A stretch of 64,000 nt of DNA from Dipteris shenzhenensis. Lineage: Eukaryota > Polypodiophyta > Polypodiopsida > Gleicheniales. A program made the translations under genes and the position numbers. Of the stretch, positions 23,340 through 35,292 are shown piece by piece. Every line of letters starts with the position of its first letter. The first letter of the stretch is position 1. The notes under the pieces are model-generated. The model did not search any database and was not told where the DNA came from. It worked only from the letters and a program-made list of their open reading frames with translations. The DNA lies in the NCBI GenBank assembly GCA_047967505.1, contig CM106538.1, one strand, 5' to 3'.

Positions 23340-24200
23340 TTATGAAGCTTTATGATGGGGTTTAGCATGTACATGAGTTTTTTTTGAAGTAGAAAAAACT
23401 TTATTGGCAAGTGATCCATGTAAAAGTGCAGTCACAAAACTTTGTATTTGTGATTTTGTTGCTCATAATGTTATTTTGGTTTATTTTATTAAATGTGTGA
23501 ATACATAATGGGCATTTATTATGGATACATATTAAATGTGTGACTTGTTTTCCTTTGCTCACAATGTTATTTTGGTTGATTTTATTAAATATGTGAATAC
23601 ATAAGGGGCATTTACTCATGGATACATAAGGGGCATTTATCATGGATACATATTAAATGTTTGATGATGAAAAAAAATCATCTTTGATGATATAATAAAT
23701 ATCTCATGATTGGAATGTGATAATTATATTATTCGGGTGAAAGCATGCTACGATGTCTAAAAAAGTACTCTTTTTAGCAAAGGTTCTAGCATAGATATAG
23801 TACTAAATTGTGTACTAAAAGGCATTGATAGTTGGATTAGATTTTCACTTATCGAGGAGTCCACGATCTGCAATCTACAATCCACTCTCAATTGAGGATG
23901 ATTTCCCCGCACATCGAGGAATCCACGATCTACAATCTACTCTCGATTGACTCTCTTCTCTCATGGAACACTCACACATGTTTGAAACCATTGACAGTCG
24001 ACTCTCTTCTCTCTCGTGGAGTCCTATCTTTGTCCCAGCAATTATCTCTGCTCATCTTCACTAGAGGTCCATTTCTCTCTCTCTCCCCGGCTCTCTCCAT
24101 TCTCTGTGCAAATTGGCTCTCCCCTTCTCTCTCATTGAAGCCCTCCCACTTTGGACCGTATGTTCTCTCTCGCACAAAAACTAGTTATGTTTGGGTGATT
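23340..24200. other. AT-rich intergenic stretch with small direct repeats
   Basis: No gene seen. Direct repeats include tttattaaatatgtgaatacataaggggcattta (near 23480, 23580, 23620) and gtccacgatctgcaatctac / atccacgatctacaatctac (near 23860 and 23920). Confidence 0.5.
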
Positions 24201-24204
24201 CTAC

Positions 24205-24241
<37 letters not shown>
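24205..24241. repeat. (CT)n microsatellite
   Basis: Perfect CT dinucleotide run. Confidence 0.95.
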
Positions 24242-24243
<2 letters not shown>

Positions 24244-24329
24244 GATGACTTTCTCGTATAGTAAGATTGAGCATGCATGTTTTGACGTATTGTCTTCTTA
24301 TGTCGTTCATTAATTTAGGATTTACCATT

Positions 24330-24985
24330 AAAATACAGTTGTGCACAAGATGGAGAACTCTGCACTAGAAGTTCCACACCATGAAGGGAACTCGCTCAAT
24401 GCACTGCCATAGCATTGCTTCAAAAGGAACATGAGACACTTAACATCAATAGGTGTGTGACATTTCAAGCATACCACAAAGAACTTGGACTTGAGAACGA
24501 AGGCTAACATTTTGTCTAAGGTTATAAAACATCCAGATATGCAAGAGGCTGTCGATGAGACAAATTTTCAAAGCTAGTCCATATCAATGGCAATAATGGA
24601 TAACCTAAAGACATCATTGAGTCTTTTGAAAGAGTAGAAAGTGTTGATAAGTTACCTATAAAGAGAGTAGCTCTCCACATGATTGCTAACACTTTAGCAT
24701 TTAAAAAATATAGTGATAGCAAAGTAGCTAAAGCCCTTGGAATTCAAGCACAGAATCTAAAGAAACATGGCGTGGACATAAAACAAGCTTCCTTCAAATG
24801 GGCAGATGGAGGTCAAAAGCATAAACAGGATTCCTTAAGTTGTAAGGTTGTTCAATGTGTTGTCCAGTTCTGGAAAGACAACACTAGGGTTTTCCCAAAC
24901 AAGAAGGATGTTTGCAAGCATAGGTTGGCCCAAGAAAGTATGCAATACATCCCACCCATTTCTTGGAGCTCATAGATGTGCATCT
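24330..24985 (+). pseudogene. Family-Z transposon protein, N-terminal fragment
   Basis: Seen: SKVAKALGIQ, FKWADGGQKHKQDSLS, WKDNTRVFPNKKDVCKHR, then in a shifted frame HPTHFLELID. I recall the order 'KxxxALG ... TRVSPNKKDV ... HPTHxL' as the N-terminal part of the same protein family whose later domains are at 10858-11552 and 4470-5531 here. Upstream, CFKRNMRHLTS and ILSKVIKHPDMQEAV fit the same gene with stops. No central or C-terminal part follows. The orientation is opposite to the split copy. Dead fragment; confidence rests on motif memory. Confidence 0.5.
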
Positions 24986-25382
24986 TTCTTCTTTCAACAA
25001 AGCCCAAGTTACACACTATTATTTGGTACTCTTTACAACTATTTAGTACTATTAGGGATAATATTAGTATTGCTCAGATGTTAAAGCTAACATTTAACAC
25101 TATAACAGACTCTATATGAAGCAAATTTAGCACTAAATCATAGAATCACACTACTAAATACTACACCGGGGACTTAATACGTTTATAATATAGACCATAT
25201 TTTAGAAATCAGTCCTAGGAATAAAGATAGGACAAAATAGTATTGTTTGCAATTATGACTAAACAGAATACTCGTTATGACTAAATAGTACTATTTAATG
25301 TTAATTAGTAGTGTGTGATGTTTAAAATTGTTTGTATTAGAGAAGGACTTCGAGCGTAATCATTCTCTCGCATGGAAGGAGC
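24986..25382. other. AT-rich spacer, no gene seen
   Basis: Rich in the phrase actatt(t/a)a(g/a)tact and its variants, which recur at 25015, 25045, 25145, 25275 and 25305. No frame of note. Confidence 0.5.
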
Positions 25383-26035
25383 TTGGGCTGCGCCTCAGGA
25401 GCCGCGATTGTTCGAAGACTGGAGCACTACTATGACCGAGTAATAGCGTGGACGGTGCTGAAAGAGAAACCAAGAATCTCTGTACCACGGGACAAGAATA
25501 TCATCGCTGCTCCTCATGACTATGCAAAATCGTTCGATCTGGACCTTCAGGATACTGAGCTCAGGCTTGGGATTGGACCTGCTTTGGTCGCTCGGAATGG
25601 GTCTGGGTCTGCCCATGGAAATGCAGCTCAAGGTGCTGCTGTACAGGACGGCATTTCAGCTTCACGCTCAGTGGCTGAAGATCGGATTGTAATGTCATAG
25701 GAATATCTTCGTCAAAGACCTACGGCTTTGAGCAGAATCCCCACCCAGAGCAGCAGCTGACCGATCAAAGAAAATCTTCTTCGAAGCATCTTCCTGCTAG
25801 AAAAGTAAACGGGAGCTGGGAGAAATCGCCCCGTGCTGCTCAAGGAGCGAATGGATCCTGCACGCCCCAGGAATCCTATCAAAGTTGGGGTGAGCAACGT
25901 TTTGTCTCCCTTTCAGCCACAAGCGCAGTGGACAAGAATTTGTTCTCCGGTCAGGAAAGCTCTGGCAACGATAATCATTTCACGAAGGAGATGCCTTGGA
26001 GCTTCTCAACGCGGCAAGTTTCTCAACTCGAATGA
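25383..26035 (+). pseudogene. Aux/IAA-like remnant (domain I region)
   Basis: The frame from 25383 contains DLDLQDTELRLGIGP, which matches domain I (the LxLxL EAR repression motif in 'TELRLG') of Aux/IAA auxin co-repressors. SASRSVAED follows. The frame stops at 25700, but a +1 frame is open from about 25700 to the TGA at 26033. It gives a Ser/Gln-rich segment (SKTYGFEQNPHPEQQ, SYQSWGEQRFVSLS, KNLFSGQESS) like the linker of seed-free-plant Aux/IAA proteins. No degron (GWPPV) or PB1 domain is seen. The GC content is higher than in the flanks, as for a real exon. Either an exon of a host gene with a frameshift or a captured fragment. Family is likely, not certain. Confidence 0.5.
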
Positions 26036-26511
26036 AGACCCTTGAGCGGCAGCTTGAGTATTGTTGGAGCTTCATTTGCTGTTGTTGCCGTGGGCGTTGG
26101 GACCTAGGAAGGAGTAGCGTAGGTCGATGCTCGTGAAGGTCGAGCAATTGGCAGCAATGAGTAGCAGCGCTGGACATAGAAGTAAGTCGAGGCCTTGGCT
26201 AACTCAGACTCTCTGTCATAAGCATATCTCTCTCACGAAGAGCTCTCACAAGACTCTCAATAGTCTCTGGAAACTCTCTTTTCTCTCAAATGAACTCTCC
26301 CTATATCCGAGCTTTGTAAGCTCTCTCACTCTTCTCTCAATAATGAAAAACATAAGCTCTCAATCAGAATTCTCTCAAGAGCAATGACAGAAATTTCTTT
26401 CAATGGACGGAAATTCTCTCAACGGAAGAGAATGAAACACTCAATCTCTCTCAATCTCTCAAACTCTCAATCACTCTCAAGAATCACAATGTCTCAGCGG
26501 AAGACAAGGAA
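26036..26511 (-). other. Remnant 5' internal region of a minus-strand LTR element
   Basis: It lies immediately inside the primer-binding site at 26512. It is ctctcaa-rich and has no frame with resemblance to gag or pol, so the body of the element appears to have been deleted. Confidence 0.4.
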
Positions 26512-26780
26512 GCTCTGATACCATGACAAAATATGAAGAGGGGAGAGGAGAAGAGTGGAGATGAGGAGAGAGGGCACAGCTAGAGAGCACACCACAAATG
26601 ACTAACTGTACACTAGAATTAGTTGAAAAAATAGAATATATACAAACCCTTTTAGGGTTAGGGTTAGGGGATCTAACCCTTTCCTTTATAGCACTCTATA
26701 AGGTTAGTGCTATGCACATATGATCACGTGATGGTGCTATGCACACATGATCACATGATGTTGAGCGTGAACTCTCAACA
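26512..26780 (-). mobile_element. Minus-strand LTR with tRNA-iMet primer-binding site
   Basis: On the minus strand this reads TGTTGAGAGTTCACGC (from 26780), a 257-bp LTR ending ...TTTTGTCA at 26524, then a perfect TGGTATCAGAGC (26523-26512). That is the 5' LTR/primer-site junction of a third copia-like family. A TATA-like atatattc stretch lies near 26640 on the plus strand. There is no partner LTR in the window. Confidence 0.75.
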
Positions 26781-26789
26781 ATCTTCACA

Positions 26790-29700
26790 TAGGACACCAC
26801 TCTCCTATGATCACTGGAATACCCCTCCTAGAATAGTAGGGTAAACATTTCTACAAGTGGAGAATGGCAGTGGTGCCAATCTCTTATTAGGCCCTAAGAA
26901 ATGGCATTGAGAAGGCTAAACTCACATGTGCAGAGATCACATGGAATTGTGTCAATCTCTATGGAGAATGCCACCAGTGGAGAATGCCACCAGTGGAGAA
27001 TGGCAGTGGTGCCAATCTCACATGTGCATTGGCACTTTTGCCATTATCCTACTTCCATTCTCCGCTAGTGGTAATGTGCATTCTTCTATGTAGTGGAATG
27101 TCAATCTATAGGTTTAGTTTGTCTAGACAACCACTAGTGGAAAATGGCAGTGATGCCAAACTCATGGTGGCACCTACATAATGACGCTGAGATCATCAGA
27201 CTCACATGTGGATTGGAATCGGACACCACTCTCCTATGATGATTAGAATACCCCTCCTAGAATAGTAGGGTAAACATTTGTACAAGTGGAGAATGGAAGT
27301 GGTGCCAATCTCTTATTAGGGCCTAAGAAATGGCATTGAGAAGCCTAAACTCACATGTGCATCCTTCTATGTAGTCATCACTGTCTCCGCTGTGTAGAGA
27401 TCGTATGGAATTGTGTCAATCTCTGTGGAGAATGCCACCAGTGGAGAATGGCAGTGGTGCCAATCTCATACCATGACCTGAAAACATGCACAAGGAGTCC
27501 TAAACTCACATGTGCATTGGCACTTTTGCCATTATCCTACTGCAGCCAATAAAATTAGTGGAATGTCAATCTATAGGTTCGGTTTGTCTAGACTACTACT
27601 AGCGGAGAATGGCAGTGGTGCCAATCTCATGCTTGCAACTACATAATGACACTGAGATCATCAAACTCACATGTGGAATGGAATAGGACACCACTCTCCT
27701 ATGATCAGGGGTACCCCTCCTAGAATAGTAGGCTAAACATTTGTACAAGTGGAGAATGGCAGTGGTGCCAATCTCTTATTAGGCCCTAAGAAATGGCATT
27801 GAGAAGCCTAAACTCACATGTGTAGAGATCATATGGAATTGTGTCAATCTCTGTGGAGAATTCCACCAGTGGAGAATGGCAGTGGTGCCAATCTCATACC
27901 ATGACCTGAAAACATATAAAGGAATCCTAAACTCACATGTGCATTCTTCTATGTAGTGATCACTGTCTCCGTTGTGTAGAGATCATATGGAATTGTGTCA
28001 ATCTCTGAGATCATCAGACTCACATGTGGAATGGAATAGGACACCACTCTCCTATGATCACTGGAATACCCCTCCTAGAATACTAGGGTAAACATTTGTA
28101 CAAGTGGAGAATGGTAGTGGTGCCAATCTCTTATTAGGCCCTAAGAAATGGCATTGAGAAGCCTAAACTCACATGTGCATTATTCTATGTAGTGATCACT
28201 ATCTCCGCTATGTAGATATCATATGGAATTGTGTCAATATCTATGGAGAATGCCACCAGTGGAGAATGGCAGTGGTGCTAATCTCATACCATGACCTGAA
28301 AACATGCACAAGGAATCCTAAACTCACATGTGCATTCTTCTATGTAGTGATCACTGTCTCCGCTGTGTAGAGATCATATGGAATTGTGTCAATCTCTGAG
28401 ATCATCAAACTCACATGTGGATTGGAATCGGACACCACTCTCCTATGATCACTGGAATACCCCTCCTAGAATACTAGGGTAAACATTTGTACAAGTGGAG
28501 AATGGCAGTGGTGCCAATCTCTTATTAGGCCCTAATAAATGGCATTGAGAAGCCTAAACTCACATGTGCATTCTTCTATGTAGTCATCACTATCTCCACT
28601 GTGTAGAGATCATATGGATTTGTGTCAATCTCTATGGAGAATGCCATCAGTGGAGAATGGCTGTGGTGCCAATCTCATACCATAACCTGAAAACATGCAC
28701 AAGGAATCCTAAACTCACATGTGCATTGGCACTACCACTAGTGGAGAATGGAAGTGATGCCAATCTCATGCTGGCAGCTACATAATGACAATGAGATCAT
28801 CAAACTCACATGTGCATTGAAACTTTTGCCATAATCCTACTACAGCCAATAAATATAGTGGAATGTCAACCTACAGGTTTAGTTTGTTTAGATTACGACT
28901 AGTGGAGAATGGCAGTGATGCCAATCTCATGCTGGCAAATACATAATGACACTAAGACCATAAAACTCACATGTGCATTCTTCTATGTAGTGATCACTGT
29001 CTCCGCTATGTAGATATCATATGGAATTGTGTCAATCTCTGTGGAGAATGCCACCAGTGGAGAATGGTAGCATACCTAGACCTTAAAAATGGCATAAGGA
29101 ATCCTAAACTCACATGTGCATTGGCACTTTTGCAATTATACTACTATAGCCAATAAAATTTGTCGAATGTCAATATACAAGTTTAGTTTATCTAGACTGC
29201 CACCAGTGGAGAATTGAAGTGATGCCAATCTCATGTAGGCAACTACATAATGACATTGAGATCCTCAAACTCACATGTGGATTGGAATCGGGCACCATTA
29301 TCCTATGATCCTTGGAATACCCCTCTCAGAATATTAGGGTAAACATTTGTACAAGCATAGAATGGTAGTGGTGCCAATCTCTTATTAGGCCCTAGAAAAT
29401 GGCATTGTGAAGCCTAAACTTAGAATAGTAGGGTAAACATTTGTACAAGTGGAGAATGGCAGTGGTGCCAATCTCTTATTAGGCCCTAAGAAATGGCATT
29501 GGGAAGCCTAAACTCACATGTGCATTGGCACAAGGAATCCTAAACTAACATGTGCATTGGCACTTTTGCCATTATCCTACTGCCATTCTCCGCTAGTGGT
29601 AATGTGCTCACATGTGCATTGCCATTCTTCTATGTAGTGATCCCTGTCTCCGTTGTGTAGAGATCATATAGAATTGTGTCAATCTCTATGGAGAATGCCA

Positions 29701-31290
29701 CCAGTGGAGAATGGCAGTGGTGCCAATCTCATACCATGACCTGAAAACATGCACAAGGAATCCTAAACTCACATGTGCATTGGCACTTTTGCCATTATCC
29801 TACTCCGGCCAATAAAATTAGTGGAATGTCAATCTATAGGTTTAGTTTGTCTAGATTACCACTAGCGGAGAATGCAGTGATGCCAAACTCATGCTGGCCC
29901 TAAGAAATGGCATTGAGAAGCCTAAACTCACATGTGCATCCTTCTATGTAGTGATCACTGTCTCCGATATGTAGAGATCATATGGAATTGTGTCAATCTC
30001 TTATTAGGCCTTGGAATGTCAATCTATAGGTTTAGTTTGTCTAGACTACCACTAGTGGACAATGGCAGTGATGCCAAACTCATGGTGGCACCTACATAAT
30101 GACACTGAGATCATCAGACTCACATGTGGATTGGAATCAGACACCACTCTCCTATCATCACTGGAATACCCCTCCTAGAATAGTAGGGTAAACATTTGTA
30201 CAAGTGGAGAATGGCAGTGGTGCCAATCTCTTATTAGGCCCTAAGAAATGGCATTGAGAAGCCTAAACTCACATGTGCATTCTTCTATGTAGTCATCACT
30301 GTCTCCGCTGTGTAGAGATCATATGGAATTGTGTCAATCTCTGTGGAGAATGCCACCAGTGGAGAATGGCAGTGGTGCCAATCTCATACCATGACCTGAA
30401 AACATGCATAAGAAATCCTAAACTCACATGTGCATTGGCACTTTTGCCATTATCCTACTGCAGCCAATAAAATTAGTGGAATGTCAATCTATAGGTTCAG
30501 TTTGTCTAGACTACCACTAGCAGAGAATGGCAGTGATGCCAATCTCATGCTGGCAACTACATAATGACACTGAGATCATCAAACTCACATGTGGATTGGA
30601 ATCGGACACCACTCTCCTATGATCACTGGAATACCCCTCCTAGAATAGTAGGGTAAACATCTATACAAGTGGAGAATGGCAGTGGTGCCAATCTCTTATT
30701 AGGCCCTAAGAAATGGCATTGAGAAGCCTGTGTCAATCTCTATGGAGAATACCACCAGTGGAGAATGGTAGTGGTGCCAATCTCATACCATGACCTGAAA
30801 ACATTCACAAGGAATGCTAAAGTACTCACATGTGCATTCTTCTATGTAGTGTTCACTATCTCCGCGGTGTAGAGATCATATGGAATTGTGTCAATCTATG
30901 TGGAGAATGCCACCAGTGGAGAATGGCAGTGGTGCCAATCTCATGCCATGACCTGAAAACATGCATAAGGAATCTTAAACTCAAATGTGCATTCTTCTAT
31001 GTAGTGATCACTGTCTGCACTGCGTAGAGATCATATGGAATTGTGTCAATCTCTGTGTAGAATGCCACAAGTGGAGAATGGTAGTGGTTCCATGTGATGA
31101 ATCGAACTTCTGCCGTTCTCCTTAACATCATGGAGGATGGCACCAGTGGCATTATCCTTAAACTCTCACGGAGGATGGCACTTGTGCCATTCTGAACAAA
31201 CTCACAATCCATGTGTTCAATGGCATTTGTGACACTCTTCTAACATCATATTATGTTGGAGAATGGCACGAATACCATTCTTTATTATAA
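26790..31290. repeat. 4.5-kb macrosatellite of mosaic units built on an imperfect palindrome
   Basis: Recurring blocks include acaccactctcctatgatca (starts near 26798, 27223, 27686, 28039, 28428, 30147, 30602; spacing about 350-460 bp, and about 860 bp across the middle). Others are caagtggagaatggcagtgg, gtgccaatctcttattaggc, aaactcacatgtgcattctt and gatcatatggaattgtgtca. The fullest order spans roughly 560 bp; shorter units drop internal blocks. The core ggagaatggcag..gtgccaatctc is a decayed inverted repeat whose perfect form (agaatggcactagtgccattct) occurs at 32941 and 34708. The repeated 65-codon frames inside it (MCILLCSHH...) are read-throughs of the repeat, not genes. Confidence 0.93.
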
Positions 31291-31488
31291 CCATCTTAAC
31301 TTTGATATTGTGTATATTTGCTTACTGTGTTGGTGTAGTTTTTCATAATGCATATATAAGTTGCTTCGCCTTGGTTATTTTGTTAATAGAAGTTGCATTG
31401 TGGTTGTAATATTTCCTACTAAGTTTATGATTTTCTATTATACATTTCATTGTGTCCTTGCTTCTTTTGTTAACAGAACATTGCAAGA

Positions 31489-34400
31489 ATGGCTAGCAAC
31501 AAGGGAAAGAGAAAGGTTCAAGAGGTGTCAGTTTATGATGGAGTTAGTTCTAGAAGAGGATGGTTTTTGGATATATACAATAACGAACTCCAAAAACTCC
31601 ATAAAGTGCATTGTTTTGTGAACATCCAAGGAGCAACTTTTGAAGATGTTGGAAAAGTTAAAGAGATGGAGGATACCGAGAAAGACAACGTTCCTTTTCT
31701 CAAAATTCATACATTGGGAGGCAATGTGTATCAATTGGATCCTGCTTGTTTTGATCATGCGAGGATGAATGCTACTAGGGAGGACACGATGATATCTAGG
31801 GGTTGGATTAATGAGCAAGAAAATTATACCAATCAACAAATATTAGAAAGCTTTGATTTGGTAACAAAAGGGATAAAGCAAGATATAAAAAAGAGTAGAA
31901 AAGTTTCGAAAAGAACCAAGAAAAGTGATGGAGGGATCAAGCTCTCAAGTGTCTCAGAACACATTGCTCACACATTGAAAGAGAAGGCTAGAGAGACCAG
32001 TGAGGAGGAAACAACAGGTGAGAAGGAAATAAGGTCAGATGGAAAAACAAGCATTGGGGATAAACTAGAGGCTAAAGACAAAGAGACAACTTTAGGAGGA
32101 AAACAGGGAGGTACGGGAATAGTCACTGATGGAACTAGAAGTGGAGGTGATGCAATGGGGAGTGGTGAGACACATATAACAGGACATGGTGAGAAATCAT
32201 CCAATATAAGAAAATCCAGCCAGATGTTGACTTTAAGGCACTACAAAAGAAATTGGAAAGGAAGGACACAAGTATGATAGGCTTGATGGAGTACATAGAG
32301 TACTTCCCATTTGGTTTGGAGTTTGAGGTGTTGATCCCAGTGATGAATTGCTTTAGAGCACCAAGCCAATATGTGTACAGGACATTGACCCTTAGCTATG
32401 TCAGGGACTTGGTCAAGAGTTTTGCAATGAATGCATGACCTCCTGCAACATGTGCATATCTTATGCCTTACCACATAGGCACAAATACTCCGATGTCCAA
32501 GGAAGAGATAAAGGTGGAAAAGTTAAAGGAGTATAATTATTGGATTCTTGCAGGGCAGCATTCGATTTATGCTGCAAGGATATTTATAACTAAAGCACAT
32601 GGAGAAGCCTTCAATCAACGAAAAGGTTTCTATACATGGAGGAAGGCGAGAATTGTTGTCAATGCACCAGTTGAAGCAAGTTGTAAGATATCATCAATGG
32701 CCAACATGGAGGCACAGACCGTTTTGAAAACTCAACCATATATCGATATCTTACAACACCTAAGGGCACAGTGGATTGCATTCAGACGACCAAAGAAACT
32801 AGCCCAAGGCCTTGTCAAAGGGCATAAAGATTGACAAAGTTGGGATGTGAGTAATAAACTTTGTTTTGTATGCATTTTTTATTTCAAGAATGTTTATGGA
32901 TTTGTAAAAGAAATGATAGTAGTGCCAATTCCTTGATGTGAGAATGGCACTAGTGCCATTCTTCTAGTTACCAAGTCATGCTTTTGACATGGTAATGGGA
33001 GAATTGCACTAGTGTCATTATTATCTCTATTACAGGATTTGGATTAGAAGAATGTCTAAGATGATTTTGATTTTTTTATATAGAATTTTGCCAGAGTTGC
33101 AAGCGTATCGATGGGCATAAACTTTGCTACCAAGGACACACATGGTCACATACGATGATGACATCTACGAACAATGGATTAGGATTTTGACATTGGTGAA
33201 GCAGGGTGATCTTGAGGGTCGAAATCCCACAATAACATATATGAGGTGTCTGCTAGGATTGGAAGACGAAGATGTACGTGCACTTCAAGCAGAGATTGAG
33301 TCTAAAGAAATGGTCTTGGTCAAGTCAAGCAAAGACAAGGACTCCATTGAAATGTCTCAACGGGCAATGGAGATTAAGCATGATAGAGCCCTGAAAGAAG
33401 CACTCATCAAGGAGTTCAACTCACGTCACCCTTCGCCCCAACATCAAACATGGGATGCCCTTGCAACTTACTTCAAAATTGATTCAATTGTTTATCAGAG
33501 CTTCAAGGGTTCATGTGAGTCATGGGTCAAAGAGAAGCTGCAAGTTGGCAAGTCCACACCTGATTTCCCAAAAGCCGTGTCAATCTATGTTGATTGGGTG
33601 ATTAGTTCAATAGAGGGTAACAAGTCTACATCTCAGTCTTGTTTTCCTTGGACAATTATTCAAGTGAACATGGAGATGGAGGGGGAGAGCTTTCTAACAC
33701 GTCACTCCAAGGGACAACTTCCAATCAGCTTGTGTGTGCTTGACACCTCAAAGGGATCTGCCAAAGGCATGTGTTGGGATAAGGATGCCTTTAAGAAGTT
33801 GCTCTGTGGCTTGATGGAGACCGTTGCCACTCCGTCACAGTATGTATTGCTATCATTTATGACAATGATAGAGATGGTAAATCTCAAGGAAGCAATGATA
33901 GAGGCTCGATTTTGGCATAGAAGGTTTGTGGGTGTTATCCATGAATCGGATAGTGCACAAAAGGGTTTGTCTGAGACCTTTTGTTTTTTGTCATTTGTCA
34001 GCTCACATGATGGGTTTGATGGATTTGAGCACATGTTAGAAATCGCAAGGCCATACACAATAATTGAGGACAATATTCTTTATTCTGATGAGGGCGATGA
34101 GTATGAAAAAGAGGCGGTTGTGAAGCATGGCATCATCAAGGAGTGCATCAGGTGCTATTGTAGTAGGGAACATGAATTTGTTGTTGACGTCTTTACTAAT
34201 GGATGTGTGGCATTACAAGCATTGTCAAGCAAAAGAAAAGTGATCTCACTGGTGAAGACATCCCAACAGGCGACAGAGGTCGAGGCTATGTGTGTGGCAC
34301 ATGCATCAAATAATCCCCATATTAAGATTTGGTCTAGCATTGAGAGGCCTCTTGAGACACAAAGAGCTGATTCACCTATCGATGAAGGAATTAAAGAGGG

Positions 34401-34494
34401 TGAGCATCACATTGAAGACTTGCGACCTTTAACTGAAGCAGATCTTGAAGCTATCCCAAAGATTACATTGGAAGATTTGGAACAAGGTCTTTAG
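31489..34494 (+). pseudogene. Transposon-like gene X part 1: ParB-like segment plus amino-DNA-methyltransferase-like domain
   Basis: The frame opens MASNKGKRKVQE at 31489 and continues through a basic/Glu-rich linker. It shifts frame near 32230 (PDVDFKALQKKLERKD) and reaches YWILAGQHSIYAARI at 32535-32570. The latter resembles the G-Q-H catalytic loop of ParB/DGQHR proteins, with the preceding Asp replaced. After a GTGAGT donor near 32848 and an acceptor before 33088, the frame continues to 34494. There, ISLCVLDTSKG (about 33724) followed by W-D and YVLLSF resembles beta-class methyltransferase motif IV (DPPY, here LDTS). EFVVDVFTNGCVAL (about 34175) resembles motif I, in the beta-class order IV then I. 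ParB-methylase fusions are known in phages and bacteria. Stops at 32436, 32832 and 33118 suggest decay. Function is inferred and catalysis doubtful. Confidence 0.55.
32941..32962. repeat. Perfect 22-bp palindrome in an intron of gene X
   Basis: AGAATGGCACTAGTGCCATTCT is its own reverse complement. An imperfect copy follows at about 32998-33024. Confidence 0.95.
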
Positions 34495-34626
34495 CTACTC
34501 ATTTATGCCTTGTGTATTCAGTTTCAAAATAATATGACTTTTATGGATTTTCTCGATTGCACATACTCTCATTATATTAAAGATATTAAACATTAGGTAT
34601 GATAAAATTGCGTGACATAATGACAT

Positions 34627-35150
34627 GGGGAATGGTACTAGTGTCATTCTCCCTATGTCGGGTTATACATAAGAGGTACTATTAACATTTTATGCGACCT
34701 CATATGGAGAATGGCACTAGTGCCATTCTCTCTTTGTGGTTATGTAGAAATGGTAATACTGTTATGTTCCTTTCTTGAATCTATGTCAGTTGAAAGCATT
34801 ACAGAGATTAAAAATTGTATAGTATTAACTATGCTACCAAAGTTTTGATTTGGGTGCTTTCTACAAATCTGTTGGACCAAAGTAATACAGTATCTATGCT
34901 TTTAGATCATGCATTGTACATTTCTTTTGGGACATGGGGGGAGGCACTAGTAGTATTCTCTCCTCCCAATGAGGGTATAGAGAAAGGCACTAGTGGCATT
35001 CTCCATAACCTTATATGTAAAATGGCACTAGCACCACCTCAAGAGAAGAATAGCACTATTGCCATTCTCTCTATGAGTTCAGAGAGAAAGGTTGCACTAT
35101 TTGCATTCTCAATTGAACTTTAGAGATATTGGCACTTTTGCCATTCCCCA
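34627..35150. repeat. Cluster of palindromes in the intron between the methyltransferase-like and HAD-like exons
   Basis: A perfect GAGAATGGCAC/TAGTGCCATTCTC palindrome at 34707-34730. Imperfect ones lie at about 34627-34653 (ggggaatggtactagtgtcattctcc), 34979-35004, 35047-35073 and 35129-35150. They are the same motif as in the macrosatellite. Confidence 0.9.
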
Positions 35151-35292
35151 AAAATACAATGGAATCAGTGAACGACGATGGATAATTCTCATACTTTATT
35201 GTTATTTATTAGTTTCATATGCTTTTGTGCATCGACATTGTTGAATACACTCTAAAGAATCAAAATATTTCTATATTCCTCAACTTCCACAG

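Noticed and set aside
26648-26675. tttagggttagggttagggg, possible interstitial telomere repeat
   Set aside because: Only about three imperfect units, not a regular TTTAGGG series, and it lies inside an LTR.
27355-31027. Six similar ~65-codon plus-strand frames (MCILLCSHH...) suggesting a small gene family
   Set aside because: They are the same phase of the macrosatellite unit. They differ by indels and have no start context, and the frame is an accident of the repeat.
26790-31290. Regularly spaced repeats resembling a CRISPR array
   Set aside because: Unit length, mosaic variation and plant context are those of a satellite; there are no short conserved repeats with unique spacers and no cas genes.
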